NCBI GenBank assembly: GCA_020632655.1
Contig: JACKFD010000013.1
Span: forward strand, 62,001 to 126,000
DNA length: 64,000 bases
Source: Spirochaetaceae bacterium
GTDB taxonomy: Bacteria; Myxococcota_A; UBA9160; UBA4427
Direction of reading: 5' to 3'
Below the pieces are notes generated by a model. That model did no database searches and was not told where the DNA came from. It saw only the letters and a list, made by a program, of their open reading frames with translations. Positions 35,003 to 43,928 of this stretch are shown piece by piece. Made by a program: the position numbers and the translations under genes. Each line of letters opens with the position of its first letter. The first letter of the stretch is position 1.

Positions 35003-35014
35003 CTTCGGCCGAAG
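35003..35014. promoter_or_regulatory. 12-base palindrome upstream of the GST-like gene
   Basis: CTTCGGCCGAAG is a perfect palindrome 49 bases before the ATG at 35064. GCGTCGCCGGT is also directly repeated at 34958 and 35021 in the same intergenic region. Either could be an operator; nothing identifies the regulator. Confidence 0.25.
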
Positions 35015-35063
35015 AGAGGAGCGTCGCCGGTCGAGCGGGTCGGCCGACGGGGGAGATCGATCG

Positions 35064-35828
35064 ATGAGCCAGGGCTTCGTCGGCATCCAGCAGGCGATGG
35101 ACCTTCCGGGTCTTCGCCTCGTGCTGCTGCGCGGGATGCCGAGCCCCTGGTCCCAGGCGGCGCGCGGGATCTTCCACGTGAAGGGTGTCCCCTTCGTGAA
35201 GGTGCATCTCGCCCCGGGCGAGCCGCGCGAGCTGCTCCGGGTCTGGACCGGGCAGGACGCCTATCCGGCGGCGATGTACGGGAACGAGCGACCGCGGACG
35301 AGCTGGGAGGAGATCCTCTGGCTGGCCGAGCGGCTCGGCCCCGAGCCTTCGCTCGTGCCTCGGGATCCCGAGGCGCGCGCCCAGATGTTCGGCCTCGCGC
35401 GCGAGCTCTGTGGCGAGATGGGGCTCGGCTGGTGCCGTCGGCTGATGGCGATGGCGCCGATCCTCGCGAAGCCCGACGCCTCGCGCGACGGACTCGGGTA
35501 CAAGTACCGGTCCAGTCCGGCGGAGGTGGCGGAGGCGGAGGTGCGGATCCGCGAGATCCTCGGACTGCTCGTCGATCGGCTCGAGGCGTCCCGGGCGCGC
35601 GGAGGACGCTATCTGCTAGGCGACCGTTTGACGGCACTCGACGTCTACTGGGCGACCTTCTGCAACCTGCTCGCGCCGCTGCCCGAGGCGCAGATGGCGC
35701 TGCCGGAGACGCTTCGGCCCGCCTTCACGACCCGGGATGCCGAGACGCGCGCGCTACTCGATCGCGGGCTGCTCGCCCATCGCGACTTCGTCTACGAGAC
35801 GCACCTCGAGCTGCCGGTCGAGCTCTGA
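35064..35828 (+). CDS. Glutathione S-transferase-fold protein
   Basis: A 254-residue protein with a thioredoxin-like N-terminal domain (LVLLRGMPSPWSQAARGIFHVKGVPF is its first beta-alpha-beta unit, about 18-43, quoted in part as PSPWSQAARGIFHVKGV) and a helical C-terminal GST domain. The C-terminal domain includes RYLLGDRLTALDVYWATFCN, the N-capping-box region of the family. The usual glutathione-binding catalytic Ser/Cys is unclear at SPW. It may bind glutathione or another thiol. The ATG is preceded by GGGGGAGATCGATCG. It is divergent from the NPD flavoprotein and convergent with a lipoprotein gene. Confidence 0.75.
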   Translation: MSQGFVGIQQAMDLPGLRLVLLRGMPSPWSQAARGIFHVKGVPFVKVHLAPGEPRELLRVWTGQDAYPAAMYGNERPRTSWEEILWLAERLGPEPSLVPRDPEARAQMFGLARELCGEMGLGWCRRLMAMAPILAKPDASRDGLGYKYRSSPAEVAEAEVRIREILGLLVDRLEASRARGGRYLLGDRLTALDVYWATFCNLLAPLPEAQMALPETLRPAFTTRDAETRALLDRGLLAHRDFVYETHLELPVEL

Positions 35829-35846
35829 CGTCCAGCCGTCGACGTC

Positions 35847-36644
35847 CTACTCCTCGGCGTCGGACGAGCCGGACGGGTCGTCGGCCCATCGCCACTCGAA
35901 CGAGAACGTCGTCACGTAGAGGTCCTTCGGCACGATCACGGGATCCTGCTTGAGGCGCTTCTTCTTCTCGGCGCGGGCGATCGCCTCGATCGCCCAGGTT
36001 CCGAGCAACGGATGCGGCATCTCGAGCACGCGGATCTCGCGGGCGCGTCCGGCGTCGGCGAGTCGGAAGGAGACGACCACGCGGCCCACGATCTTCGAGC
36101 GTTGCGCGTAGGGCGTGTAGCGCGGGCGGGTGATCGCGAGCCAGCCCGGGGGCGACTCGTAGCGCTCGGTCTCGAGCTGCCGCACGCGGAACACCGAGGA
36201 ACCGTCGGCCTCGGGCAGAGCCATCGGTTCGCTCGTGTAGAAGTCCTCGAGCATCCGGCGATGGGCGGCGGCCATCTCCTGCTCGCCGAGCTTGTCGTAG
36301 CAGCGGATCCGCGCCGTGATCGCCTCGCGCGCGTAGAGGCCGATCGCCATCACGGCCTCGGCGCGATCGAGGGAGTCGAGTCCCTCGACGCATTGTCCAC
36401 GGCGGGCTTCGGTCCGCGCGGACTGGACGGCGAAGAGCCGCTCGCGCTCCCGCACCTCGTCCCAGGCCTTGCGGCAGCCCGTCGGCGCGAGCGCGGCGAG
36501 GATCACGACGACGAGCAGGACGCGAGGTGCGACGCGACGGGGCCGGGAGACGGGTCGATCCGGAGCCACGCGCCGAAGGGTTCGGCCACTCCGGTCGGAG
36601 GCGGCGCGCGACGGGGGGTTCGGACGCGAATTCGTGCGGATCAT
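35847..36644 (-). CDS. Predicted lipoprotein with TonB-C-like domain
   Basis: A 265-residue exported protein. A basic N-terminus and hydrophobic segment (about 42-54) end at LAALAPTGC, a lipobox-like site with the cysteine near 57. A helical region (60-125) follows, with repeat-like ARRGQCVEGLDSLDRAEAVM. The C-terminal 90 residues contain KIVGRVVVSFRLADAGRARE and WAIEAIARAEKKKR, which look like the TonB C-terminal/energy-transducer fold. It is not a true TonB, since no proline-rich spacer is present. I infer a periplasmic or outer-membrane structural role. The ATG was chosen as the first start after the MFS gene, and an AT-rich palindrome lies just upstream. Confidence 0.6.
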   Translation of the reverse strand: MIRTNSRPNPPSRAASDRSGRTLRRVAPDRPVSRPRRVAPRVLLVVVILAALAPTGCRKAWDEVRERERLFAVQSARTEARRGQCVEGLDSLDRAEAVMAIGLYAREAITARIRCYDKLGEQEMAAAHRRMLEDFYTSEPMALPEADGSSVFRVRQLETERYESPPGWLAITRPRYTPYAQRSKIVGRVVVSFRLADAGRAREIRVLEMPHPLLGTWAIEAIARAEKKKRLKQDPVIVPKDLYVTTFSFEWRWADDPSGSSDAEE

Positions 36645-36709
36645 GGGCGCTCCGGTCGTTCGGCTGGGCTTCCGAGCATAATGCTTCGTCCCCGCTCCGG
36701 GTATCTCGT

Positions 36710-37927
36710 TCAGTCCGTCGCCTCGCCGGCTACGTCGAGCACGGCGGCATTCGTCTCGGGGAGCAGCCAGACGAGCGGCAGCACGAGCAGGGTGATCCCG
36801 GAGAAGAGCGTGATCGCGTCCGCGGTCGAGCCCAGCGCCGTCGTGACCCGGCCCGCGAGCATCGGGGCAAAGACGAGGCCCAGCCGCCCGAAGAGATTGT
36901 TGGTCGTACCGGCCGCCGTCGCGCGGACCGAGGTCGGGAAGAGCTCCGCCGACCAGGTGATCGCGATCGTCCAGATCCCGCCGAGTCCGATCAGCAGGAA
37001 GTACCCGAGGTAGATCGCCGGGCTCCAGGTCGAGCGGTAGCAGAGCAGCGTCGCCGCGAAGGCGGCGACGAAGTAGAGCGTCGCTGCGGGTCGGCGGCCG
37101 AGTCGGTCCATCGCGACGCCCGACAGCGAGTAGCCCAGGAATCCGAAGGGGATCGTGCCGGCGGGCAGCCAGACGAGGTCCGCCGCCGTGAAGCCGCGCT
37201 CGCCGAATACGTAGAGCGTGAAGAAGTAGAGCGCCGTGCCCGACCAGACGTTGATCGCGAGGAAGAGCGCGATCACGAGCACGAGTCGACGTCGATGCGC
37301 ACGCGCGAAGAGGCCGGCGACGAGTGCGAGCTCGTCGCGCAGGCTGAAGCGGGTCGGTGGGCGGGCGCGGAAGGCCCGCGTCTCGGGCAGGCGCTTCACG
37401 TAGAGCGGGAAGAGGAGGAGCGGCAGTGCACCGATCAGGAAGAGGCCCCGCCAGCCCAGGCCCGCAGCCTCGAGCGGCGCGAGCAGGGATGCGGGCATCG
37501 CAGCACCGATCGTGGCGACCGATCCGAAGAGGCCGTTCACCCGGCCGCGGATCTCCGCGGGCATCTCCTCGGAGAGGATCACGTAGGCGAGCCCGAGCTC
37601 GACGACCATCGCCATGCGCGCGAAGACCTGCAGGATCGTGAACGTCGCGAGGCTCGGTGCGAACGCCGTCGCCAGCGTCAGCACGGCGTAGGCGAAGAGC
37701 GCGCCGAGGAAGACCGGCCGTCGCCCCAGCCAATCCGCGAGATGGATCACGAAGAAGGCGAGGACCATGCCGGCGCTCGACCAGCCGAGCGCGTCGCCCA
37801 GGGCCTCGCGCGAGGCCTGGAACTCCTCCTGCAGCCAGGGCTGGACGAGGGAGACGAGCATCGTGTCGAAGCCTTCGAAGAAGGTGGCGATCGAGACCAG
37901 CACGAAGAGGCCCCGATGCGCTCCCAT
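36710..37927 (-). CDS. MFS transporter (sugar/aromatic acid porter-like, 12 TM)
   Basis: A 405-residue major facilitator protein. Helix 1 has FFEGFDTMLVSLVQPWL, resembling the acid-symporter pattern with a charged Asp. The helix 2-3 loop reads HLADWLGRRPVFLGALF, the helix 8-9 equivalent is VAMDRLGRRPAATLYF, and helix 10-11 has WSAELFPTSVRATAAGTTNN, the SP/AAHS family signature. These suggest uptake of an organic acid or similar solute. The start is uncertain: ATG at 37927 or a GTG at 37939, neither with a strong ribosome site. It is on the same strand as the lipoprotein gene downstream (65 bases). Confidence 0.85.
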   Translation of the reverse strand: MGAHRGLFVLVSIATFFEGFDTMLVSLVQPWLQEEFQASREALGDALGWSSAGMVLAFFVIHLADWLGRRPVFLGALFAYAVLTLATAFAPSLATFTILQVFARMAMVVELGLAYVILSEEMPAEIRGRVNGLFGSVATIGAAMPASLLAPLEAAGLGWRGLFLIGALPLLLFPLYVKRLPETRAFRARPPTRFSLRDELALVAGLFARAHRRRLVLVIALFLAINVWSGTALYFFTLYVFGERGFTAADLVWLPAGTIPFGFLGYSLSGVAMDRLGRRPAATLYFVAAFAATLLCYRSTWSPAIYLGYFLLIGLGGIWTIAITWSAELFPTSVRATAAGTTNNLFGRLGLVFAPMLAGRVTTALGSTADAITLFSGITLLVLPLVWLLPETNAAVLDVAGEATD

Positions 37928-38205
37928 TCCGGAGAGCACCCCGCGCGCACGGTCCGACGTCGCATCCACCTTCGTCGATCTCCCTCGGACGTCGATCGGG
38001 CGGCCCTCGTGGGCCTCGGAGCGGAACGTCGATCCCGCACGCGGGCGCGTCGCCGCTAGCGCGATGCGCACGGGCGACGGATACTGGCCCCTCGCTCTCG
38101 AGGCCCCGTCGATCGACGCGTCCAGGACGCCCGGATCGTCGCTCGACCGCCGAGCGCGAGAGGCTACCACGCGGCCGGGAGGTCGTGGCTCGTGGAGGCG
38201 TTCCG

Positions 38206-38853
38206 ATGATCCGCACCCTCGGTCTGATCAAACGCCGCGCCGACCTCGATCGAGCGGCCTTCCGCGAGCACTACGAGTCGGTCCATGCCCCGTTGGCCCT
38301 GCCGCACATGACGGGCCTGCTGCGCTACGTCCGCTACCACGTCGAGTCGGAGCTCTTCGGCCGACCTCCCTTCGACGTCGTCTCGGCGTTCTGGTATCGC
38401 GACAAGGCGGCGATCGATGCGGTCTTCGCGACGCTCGAGGGCTCCGAGGCGGGGGCAGCGATCCGCGCCGACGAGCTCACCTTCATGGACAAGCCCGGCA
38501 ATCGCATCCTGCCCGTGAGCGAGCGGCGGATCGTCGACGGCGAGGAAGGCGACGAGCATTTCTTCCTCTTCGTGCGGCGCCCGACGGAGACTGCGCGCTT
38601 CGACGCCTCGGCCCGGCTCTACCGCGATCGTTGGCCCTCGCTCGTGGCGGCGGCCCGGGCGGACTGGGCACTCTTGCGGGACGGCTTCCCGATGGGCGGG
38701 GGAGAGCCGGTCTGGGACTCCGTGCTGCAGCTGCGGACGGAGCGACCCGAGGCCGTGCGCGACGCGGCCGTCGCCCTCGATCGGGAGGGCTACGAGGTCG
38801 TCGTGGTCGCGACGCGGCGGTGCGAGACGCCGATTCCGGCCGGCGCTCAGTAG
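38206..38853 (+). CDS. EthD-domain protein
   Basis: A 215-residue protein made of two dimeric alpha/beta-barrel (ferredoxin-like) units. The first is the clear EthD domain: IRTLGLIKRRADLDRAAFRE, then HYESVHAPLALPHMTGLLRY, where YESVHAPL is the family signature. The second unit (about 120-205) is a weaker repeat with LYRDRWPSLVAAA. EthD proteins often assist degradation of ethers or polyketide-like compounds, and some act as lyases or decarboxylases. The ATG follows GTGGAGGCG. Its last 7 bases overlap the end of the convergent DCC-domain gene. Confidence 0.82.
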   Translation: MIRTLGLIKRRADLDRAAFREHYESVHAPLALPHMTGLLRYVRYHVESELFGRPPFDVVSAFWYRDKAAIDAVFATLEGSEAGAAIRADELTFMDKPGNRILPVSERRIVDGEEGDEHFFLFVRRPTETARFDASARLYRDRWPSLVAAARADWALLRDGFPMGGGEPVWDSVLQLRTERPEAVRDAAVALDREGYEVVVVATRRCETPIPAGAQ

Positions 38854-40043
38854 TCGAAGCGCGTTCGCAGATCGGGCGGCAGGATCGGGCAGGCGTCCTT
38901 CGGTGCGGCGAAGATGCGCTTCCGGACGCGGGCGATGGCGTCGTAGGCGGCGTCGAGCCAGGCCGAGGGCAGCGCGCCGAGCAGACGTGCGAGCACGCGC
39001 CACGCCCCGCCGAGTCGCGCGGCGATCTCGAGGGCGGCGGCCGAGCGGGTGAGCAGGCGGCCGTCTTCCAGTCGCAGGACGATGCTGTCGGGGAGCGCGT
39101 CGACGTCGACGTCGGGTCGGCTCGCGACGTGTCGGGTGAAGTGCTCGCTCTGCAGGGGGGCGAAGCGCAGGCGCAGCGGCTCGGGTGTGCCGGTCTCTTC
39201 GGAGAGCACGACGCGGACGCTGCGATGGCAGAAGCCGCAGTCGCCGTCGTAGTAGAGCACGGCGTGGGGCGCCCTGCCGGTCTCGTCTCGGCGCGTGGTC
39301 CGGAGATCGGCGAGTGCCGCGGAGCGGCCCGGCCACCAGCCCGGATCCGCGGCGAAGAGCATCAGCAGCAGGAAGGGCCACGGGTCCGGCGAGGTCGCCG
39401 CGAAGGCCGCCCACCAACCCACGCGCCACAGTCCGAGGGCGAGCCAGAGCCGAGGACGCAGGCCTCGAGCGAGCCCACCGAGTGCGAGGGCGAGCTCCAG
39501 ACCGGCCGAGGCGCGCCCGATGCCGGGTGATGGCAGGTCGGCCTCGGGCGAGAGTCCGAGCAGGGACACGGCCGCGCCGCGTGCGACGACCAGCACGACG
39601 AAGGCCCATGCGAGGTCGCCGAGCCATCGCGGTCGCTGCCAGCCACCGCGCGGGTCGATGCGTCCCCGCGCGTCGAGCGAGCCGAAGGGAGCGGGTGGCA
39701 CACAGGCGTGGAGCAGCAGCAGCACGCCGAACGTCGCCAGGCCGACTCCCGGCCCGTCGAGCCACCGGCCGCCCGGCCACGTCGTCTCCATCGTCGTCGC
39801 CCTCGCAACGACGCCGACCCCGAGCAGCACCGCCACGATCCGATCCCGCCAGCCGACCGCGAGCGCGCCGCAGCCGGCCAGCGCGGCGGCGCCGCCGACC
39901 AGAGAGAGCCCGCTCGCTCCAGCCGGGAGTCCCGTCGCGATCGCGCCCGCGAGTCCGACCGCGAGCAGCACGCGGTAGAGCGAGTACTGCCCGCCCGTCC
40001 AGCCGCTCGTCCGATCGCGCTCCGCGTCGGCCGCGTCGCTCAC
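38847..40043 (-). CDS. Membrane protein with C-terminal DCC (DUF393) thiol-redox domain
   Basis: A 398-residue protein. The first about 245 residues are hydrophobic helices, resembling the HTTM/vitamin K carboxylase-like membrane domain found fused to DCC domains. The C-terminal domain has YYDGDCGFCHRSV, the D-x2-C-x2-C motif of DUF393 (D266, C269, C272). It then has LRFAPLQSEH and a DSIVLRLEDGRLLTRSAAAL run, all typical. A thiol-disulfide role in the cytoplasm-facing domain is assumed for the family. The GTG start at 40043 overlaps the stop of the DUF1214 gene (GTGA), so the two are coupled. The 3' end overlaps the EthD gene by 7 bases. Confidence 0.8.
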   Translation of the reverse strand: MSDAADAERDRTSGWTGGQYSLYRVLLAVGLAGAIATGLPAGASGLSLVGGAAALAGCGALAVGWRDRIVAVLLGVGVVARATTMETTWPGGRWLDGPGVGLATFGVLLLLHACVPPAPFGSLDARGRIDPRGGWQRPRWLGDLAWAFVVLVVARGAAVSLLGLSPEADLPSPGIGRASAGLELALALGGLARGLRPRLWLALGLWRVGWWAAFAATSPDPWPFLLLMLFAADPGWWPGRSAALADLRTTRRDETGRAPHAVLYYDGDCGFCHRSVRVVLSEETGTPEPLRLRFAPLQSEHFTRHVASRPDVDVDALPDSIVLRLEDGRLLTRSAAALEIAARLGGAWRVLARLLGALPSAWLDAAYDAIARVRKRIFAAPKDACPILPPDLRTRFDY

Positions 40044-41167
40044 ACGGCTCCGGCGCGCAGGTCCGCCAGCTTGACGACGCGGCAGCGCACGGGCGGATGG
40101 TCGCCCTCGGACTCGATCCAGCGGAATAGCATGCCGCCGCAGTCGTGCCCGCAGGTCTCGAGCCAGTTCGGGAATCCGGGCCCGGGATCGTCGTGGGCGA
40201 TCACGATCCGCAGCCCGCCGTCCGGCTCGTAGTGCGCGGTCGCCTTGTTGACGTGGATGCGATGACGCAGGTAGTCGAGGGACTCCATCCAGAAATTGCT
40301 GAGCTGGAGGTTCCAGGTGCCCTTCGCGGGGATGCGGTCGGCCTCGACGAGCAGGGCCTCCTCCGGGCCGAGTCGCCAGTAGCTCTGGAGGTAGTGGATG
40401 TTCGCGTCGCCACCGGCGCGCTGGCATCGCTCCTGATCGTCCGAGGGCAGCTCGTTCACGTGCCGCTCGTAGTCCTCCATCCAGTCGATGAAGAGGTTCG
40501 AGGTCCGGGTGACGAAGTTGGCGGCGCGCTCGAGCGCGGGCTCGAGGGCGAGGGGATCGAGGCGGTCGGCCCGGGCGTCGTCGCCCGGATCGAGGCACTC
40601 GATGTCGTAGCGGGCGGGCGTCTCGTCGGCGCGGACGTTGAAGGTCTGGCGCACGATGATCATCTCGCTCTCGGGCAGCATGGGCAGCCAGTTGCCGGGC
40701 TGCTCCTTCGCACTCACGAGGATCTCGAAGTCGCCGTTCGGCTCGACGTGCATCTTGCGCGAATCGATCTGGCCCGTCGGCCACATCTCGCCGTCGCGAT
40801 CGTAGCTGCCGGCCTTGGTCCCGAAGCTCAGGTAGGGAACCGTGCCGAGGTTGCCGCGGATGCGGTAGTCGTGGCGGCCCGAGACATTGCAGTTGTGATA
40901 GATGTTGTCCGGGTTGTCGTTGCCGATCTTGATCGTCTCGTTCGAGAGCTGGTAGAAGCGCGGATGGCGCGGATCGCCGGACTCGATCTGGCTCTCGAGG
41001 CTCGCGCGCACGAGCCGGGTCAGGTAGCGGATGCCTTCGGCGCGATCGAAGGGCGTGGCCGGCGTGCTGGGCCGGAGCAGGGTCTCGCCGGCGCGTTCGA
41101 GGGCGCGGCAGAAGTCGCGCCACGCGCTTCCGTCCACGATTCGTCGTTCCTGCTCCGCCTGGGACAT
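40040..41167 (-). CDS. DUF1214 domain-containing protein
   Basis: A 375-residue soluble protein without a signal peptide. The C-terminal half carries the DUF1214 pattern: GTWNLQLSNFWMESLDYLRH, then VIAHDDPGPGFPNWLETCGH and GGMLFRWIES. The N-terminal half has ASLESQIESGDPRHPRFYQ and SGRHDYRIRGNLGTVPYLSF, conserved in actinobacterial and proteobacterial homologues encoded near steroid and hydrocarbon catabolism genes. The biochemical role is unknown. A strong AAGGAGG precedes the ATG. Downstream, the DCC membrane protein begins within its stop codon, so both products are probably needed together. Confidence 0.8.
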   Translation of the reverse strand: MSQAEQERRIVDGSAWRDFCRALERAGETLLRPSTPATPFDRAEGIRYLTRLVRASLESQIESGDPRHPRFYQLSNETIKIGNDNPDNIYHNCNVSGRHDYRIRGNLGTVPYLSFGTKAGSYDRDGEMWPTGQIDSRKMHVEPNGDFEILVSAKEQPGNWLPMLPESEMIIVRQTFNVRADETPARYDIECLDPGDDARADRLDPLALEPALERAANFVTRTSNLFIDWMEDYERHVNELPSDDQERCQRAGGDANIHYLQSYWRLGPEEALLVEADRIPAKGTWNLQLSNFWMESLDYLRHRIHVNKATAHYEPDGGLRIVIAHDDPGPGFPNWLETCGHDCGGMLFRWIESEGDHPPVRCRVVKLADLRAGAV

Positions 41168-41234
41168 GCTCGCCTCCTTCCGGCCGCGTCCTCGCCGCGG
41201 CGTCCGGTGATTCTGGATGGTTTCGGAGGGAGGG

Positions 41235-43817
41235 TCAATCCGGGTCCGGAGGGCTCGGGGCGTGCGCGATCGGCTCCGGCTCGACCTCCGCGAGGGGCAG
41301 CGCGATCACGACGCGGGTCCCGACGCCCGCCTCGGACTCGATGCGGATCGTGCCACCGTGATCCGTGACGATGCCATGCGCGACGGAGAGGCCGAGTCCG
41401 GTTCCGCCGACCCGCGTGCGCGTCGAGTAGAAGGGCACGAAGGCCCGCTCGCGCTCCCGCTCGTCGAGCCCCCGTCCATCGTCGACCACCTCGATCAGCG
41501 CGATCTTGTCCCGCGTCTCGAGCGACGCGACGACGATCGCGCCCCCGTCGCGCGACTCGATCCCGTTGCGCAGCACGTTCACGAGCGCCTGCTCGATCTC
41601 GATCGGGCTCACCCGGACGAGGACCGACTCGGCCGGGACGTGGACGGAGACCTCGGCGCTGCGATCCGTCGCATAGGGTGCGATCGCGCGCCGGGCCCTT
41701 TGCAGGATCCGGCCGAGGTCCTCGATCCACTTCGCGGTCGGCTCGTCGCGGGCGAATTGCAGCATGCTGCGCACGATGCGTGCGCAGCGTCGGGCCTCGG
41801 CGAGATTCGTGCGCAGGGCCCGCTCGTAGATCGCCGCCGCCTCCGCCTCCTCCGCGCAGAGCAGGGCGTACTCGCTGCTGTTCAGGATCGCGCCGATCGG
41901 GTTGTTGATCTGATGCGCGACGCCGGCGGCGAGGGTGCCGATCGCCGCGAGACGCTCGGCCTCGACCAATCGGTTCTTCGACTCGACGAGCTCCCGCGTC
42001 CGGTCGGCGACGGTCTGCTCGAGCTGCTTCTGGTGCCGCTCGACATACGCCTCTGCGCGCTTGCGCGCGCTCAGGTCCTGCGTGACGACGAGGACCTGCC
42101 CGTCGTCGCCCATCGTCGCGGCCCCGACGAGCATCGGGATCCGCGCGCCGTTCTTCGCGAAGAAGGCCTTCTCGTAGGGCTGGGCGGCCCCGGTCCGCCG
42201 GATCTCCTCGATCGCCTCGAGGTCCCTCGGTCTGAGGTCCTCGGGCGTGATCGCGATCCAGTCGAGCGGCAGGTCCGACTGCTCGTAGCCGAGGGGCTGG
42301 AGGAAGGCGTCGTTCGCCTCGGTCATCCGACCACTCGGGGAGCCGAAGCAGACCCCCAGGATGTTCGAGTCGATCAGCATGCGGAGCTGTCGCTGCTCCC
42401 GGCGGAGGCGCGCCTCGAGCTCGACCCGCTCGGTCACGTCCATCGTCGCCCCGGCCACCCGGACGATTCGGCCCGACGCGTCGCGATCGAGCTCGGCGAG
42501 CACCCGCAGCGTGCGCAGTGACCCGTCGTTCGCGCGTCGCACCTGATAGTCGAGCTCGATCACCCCGTCGACCTCGAGACCGAGCACGTAGCCCATCGCC
42601 ATCCGCTCTCGGTAGCCGGGCGGAATCGCATCCTCGAAATCCCGCTTGCGAGGGCCGCCCGGCCGCGGCTCGAGCCCGAAGAGCCGGAAATGCTGGTCGG
42701 ACCAGTACACGAAATCGGTTTCCGGGTGGTACTCCCAGCTTCCGAGGGAGGCGAGCCGCTCGGCGCGATTCAGGCGACGTTCGCGCTCGGCAGCGGCGCG
42801 CTCGTCGCGGCGCCGCTCGGTCACGTCGCGCAGCCGCCCGAGGACCCGCAATGCGCCGTCGGCGGTTCGGTAGGAGGTGAGCTCGGTTTCGTACCAGCGG
42901 ATCCCTCCGGCGCTGGTCCTCGCCGGAAAGGGCCGTGGCCTCGAAGCGGCGACCACGTCCTCGGTGATGCGACCTTCGTCGAGGAGCTGGCGTGCGATCG
43001 GTTCGGCCGTGTCCGCCGGGTAGAAGTCGCGGATGTCGGCTCCCAGGAGCGAGCCGCCGGGCGCGAGTCCGAGGTGGTCTGCGTTCGGGCCGAGGAAGGT
43101 GATCCGACCCCGTTCGTCGACCTCGACGACGACGTCCCGCGTCGCCTGGGTGATGAGCTTGAGTCGCTCCTCGAAGGAGTGCGTCACGTCCTCCTGCTCC
43201 ATCACGGAGCGACCGAGGCGATGGATGGCGAGCGCGGTCTGGGCGGCAAAGAGCGGGAAGCCCCCGGCGATCCAGATCGGCAAGGCGAGGCGGTCGTATT
43301 CGCCTAGCATCCGCATCCTCGCGTCGAGGCACTCCGCGATCGAATAGACGAGGAAGGTCGCCCCGAGGATCCGCTCGCCGATCGGCATGGCGGAGAAGGG
43401 CCGCCCCGTGAGCCGAGTCGCGACGACGCCCGCGAGCAGGACGAGGGCCGGGTCGGTCACGACGGCGACGGCGTAGCCGGCCGTGGGGTGGCCGCTCAGA
43501 TGGAGACCCATGCGTGCGACGCCGATCACGAATCCGGAAGGCAGGACCCAGGACGGGACGGGACGCCCGACGTGTTCGTACGCGCCCGCCAGCATCAGCG
43601 GGCCGACGGTCGAGCTGAAGAGGAAGCCCACGGGTCGCAGCTCGGGAACCTGGGGGACCCACGCGATCAGCCAGCCCGAGGCGAGCAGTGCGCTCCAGGC
43701 GAGCAGCCAGGTGCCGAGGGCGCGGGCGCCGACGCGATGACTCGTCAGGCCGAGCAGGACGATCAGCAGGATCAGGGGCGCGAGGCCGAGCATCGCCACG
43801 CTCTGGATCGGCGTCAT
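41235..43817 (-). CDS. Multi-PAS membrane sensor histidine kinase
   Basis: An 860-residue kinase. About seven hydrophobic helices fill residues 5-205. Three PAS domains follow (about 220-345, 355-480 and 485-610), each ending in a PAC-like RDVTER/ATMDVTER/TQDLSARKR segment. A coiled coil leads to the dimerisation domain with LAAGVAHQINNPIGAI (H635). The ATPase domain has VNVLRNGIE, VVDDGRGLD and GTGLGLSVAHGIV. The residue after the phospho-accepting His is Gln rather than the usual Glu. No response regulator adjoins it. The ATG at 43817 follows GGGAGGGGG; an upstream frame is antisense to nothing clear. Confidence 0.88.
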   Translation of the reverse strand: MTPIQSVAMLGLAPLILLIVLLGLTSHRVGARALGTWLLAWSALLASGWLIAWVPQVPELRPVGFLFSSTVGPLMLAGAYEHVGRPVPSWVLPSGFVIGVARMGLHLSGHPTAGYAVAVVTDPALVLLAGVVATRLTGRPFSAMPIGERILGATFLVYSIAECLDARMRMLGEYDRLALPIWIAGGFPLFAAQTALAIHRLGRSVMEQEDVTHSFEERLKLITQATRDVVVEVDERGRITFLGPNADHLGLAPGGSLLGADIRDFYPADTAEPIARQLLDEGRITEDVVAASRPRPFPARTSAGGIRWYETELTSYRTADGALRVLGRLRDVTERRRDERAAAERERRLNRAERLASLGSWEYHPETDFVYWSDQHFRLFGLEPRPGGPRKRDFEDAIPPGYRERMAMGYVLGLEVDGVIELDYQVRRANDGSLRTLRVLAELDRDASGRIVRVAGATMDVTERVELEARLRREQRQLRMLIDSNILGVCFGSPSGRMTEANDAFLQPLGYEQSDLPLDWIAITPEDLRPRDLEAIEEIRRTGAAQPYEKAFFAKNGARIPMLVGAATMGDDGQVLVVTQDLSARKRAEAYVERHQKQLEQTVADRTRELVESKNRLVEAERLAAIGTLAAGVAHQINNPIGAILNSSEYALLCAEEAEAAAIYERALRTNLAEARRCARIVRSMLQFARDEPTAKWIEDLGRILQRARRAIAPYATDRSAEVSVHVPAESVLVRVSPIEIEQALVNVLRNGIESRDGGAIVVASLETRDKIALIEVVDDGRGLDERERERAFVPFYSTRTRVGGTGLGLSVAHGIVTDHGGTIRIESEAGVGTRVVIALPLAEVEPEPIAHAPSPPDPD

Positions 43818-43928
43818 TCCCCCTCCCGCGAAGCCCCCGAGCAGTATAGACGGATGCGCACGCCGAGTGGGGGCCGGCACACGCTACGCTCGCGGGCCAC
43901 CCTTCGACGCCCGCAGGAGCCCCGCCCC

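Noticed and set aside
36675..36685. AGCATAATGCT palindrome before the lipoprotein gene
   Set aside because: Only 5-base arms in a locally AT-rich spot; no matching -35 at a proper distance. Too weak to call a promoter or operator.
36645..38231. Extension of the lipoprotein gene to a 794-residue fusion
   Set aside because: The extra part overlaps the MFS gene in another frame and is arginine-rich noise; the signal and lipobox begin at the ATG at 36644.
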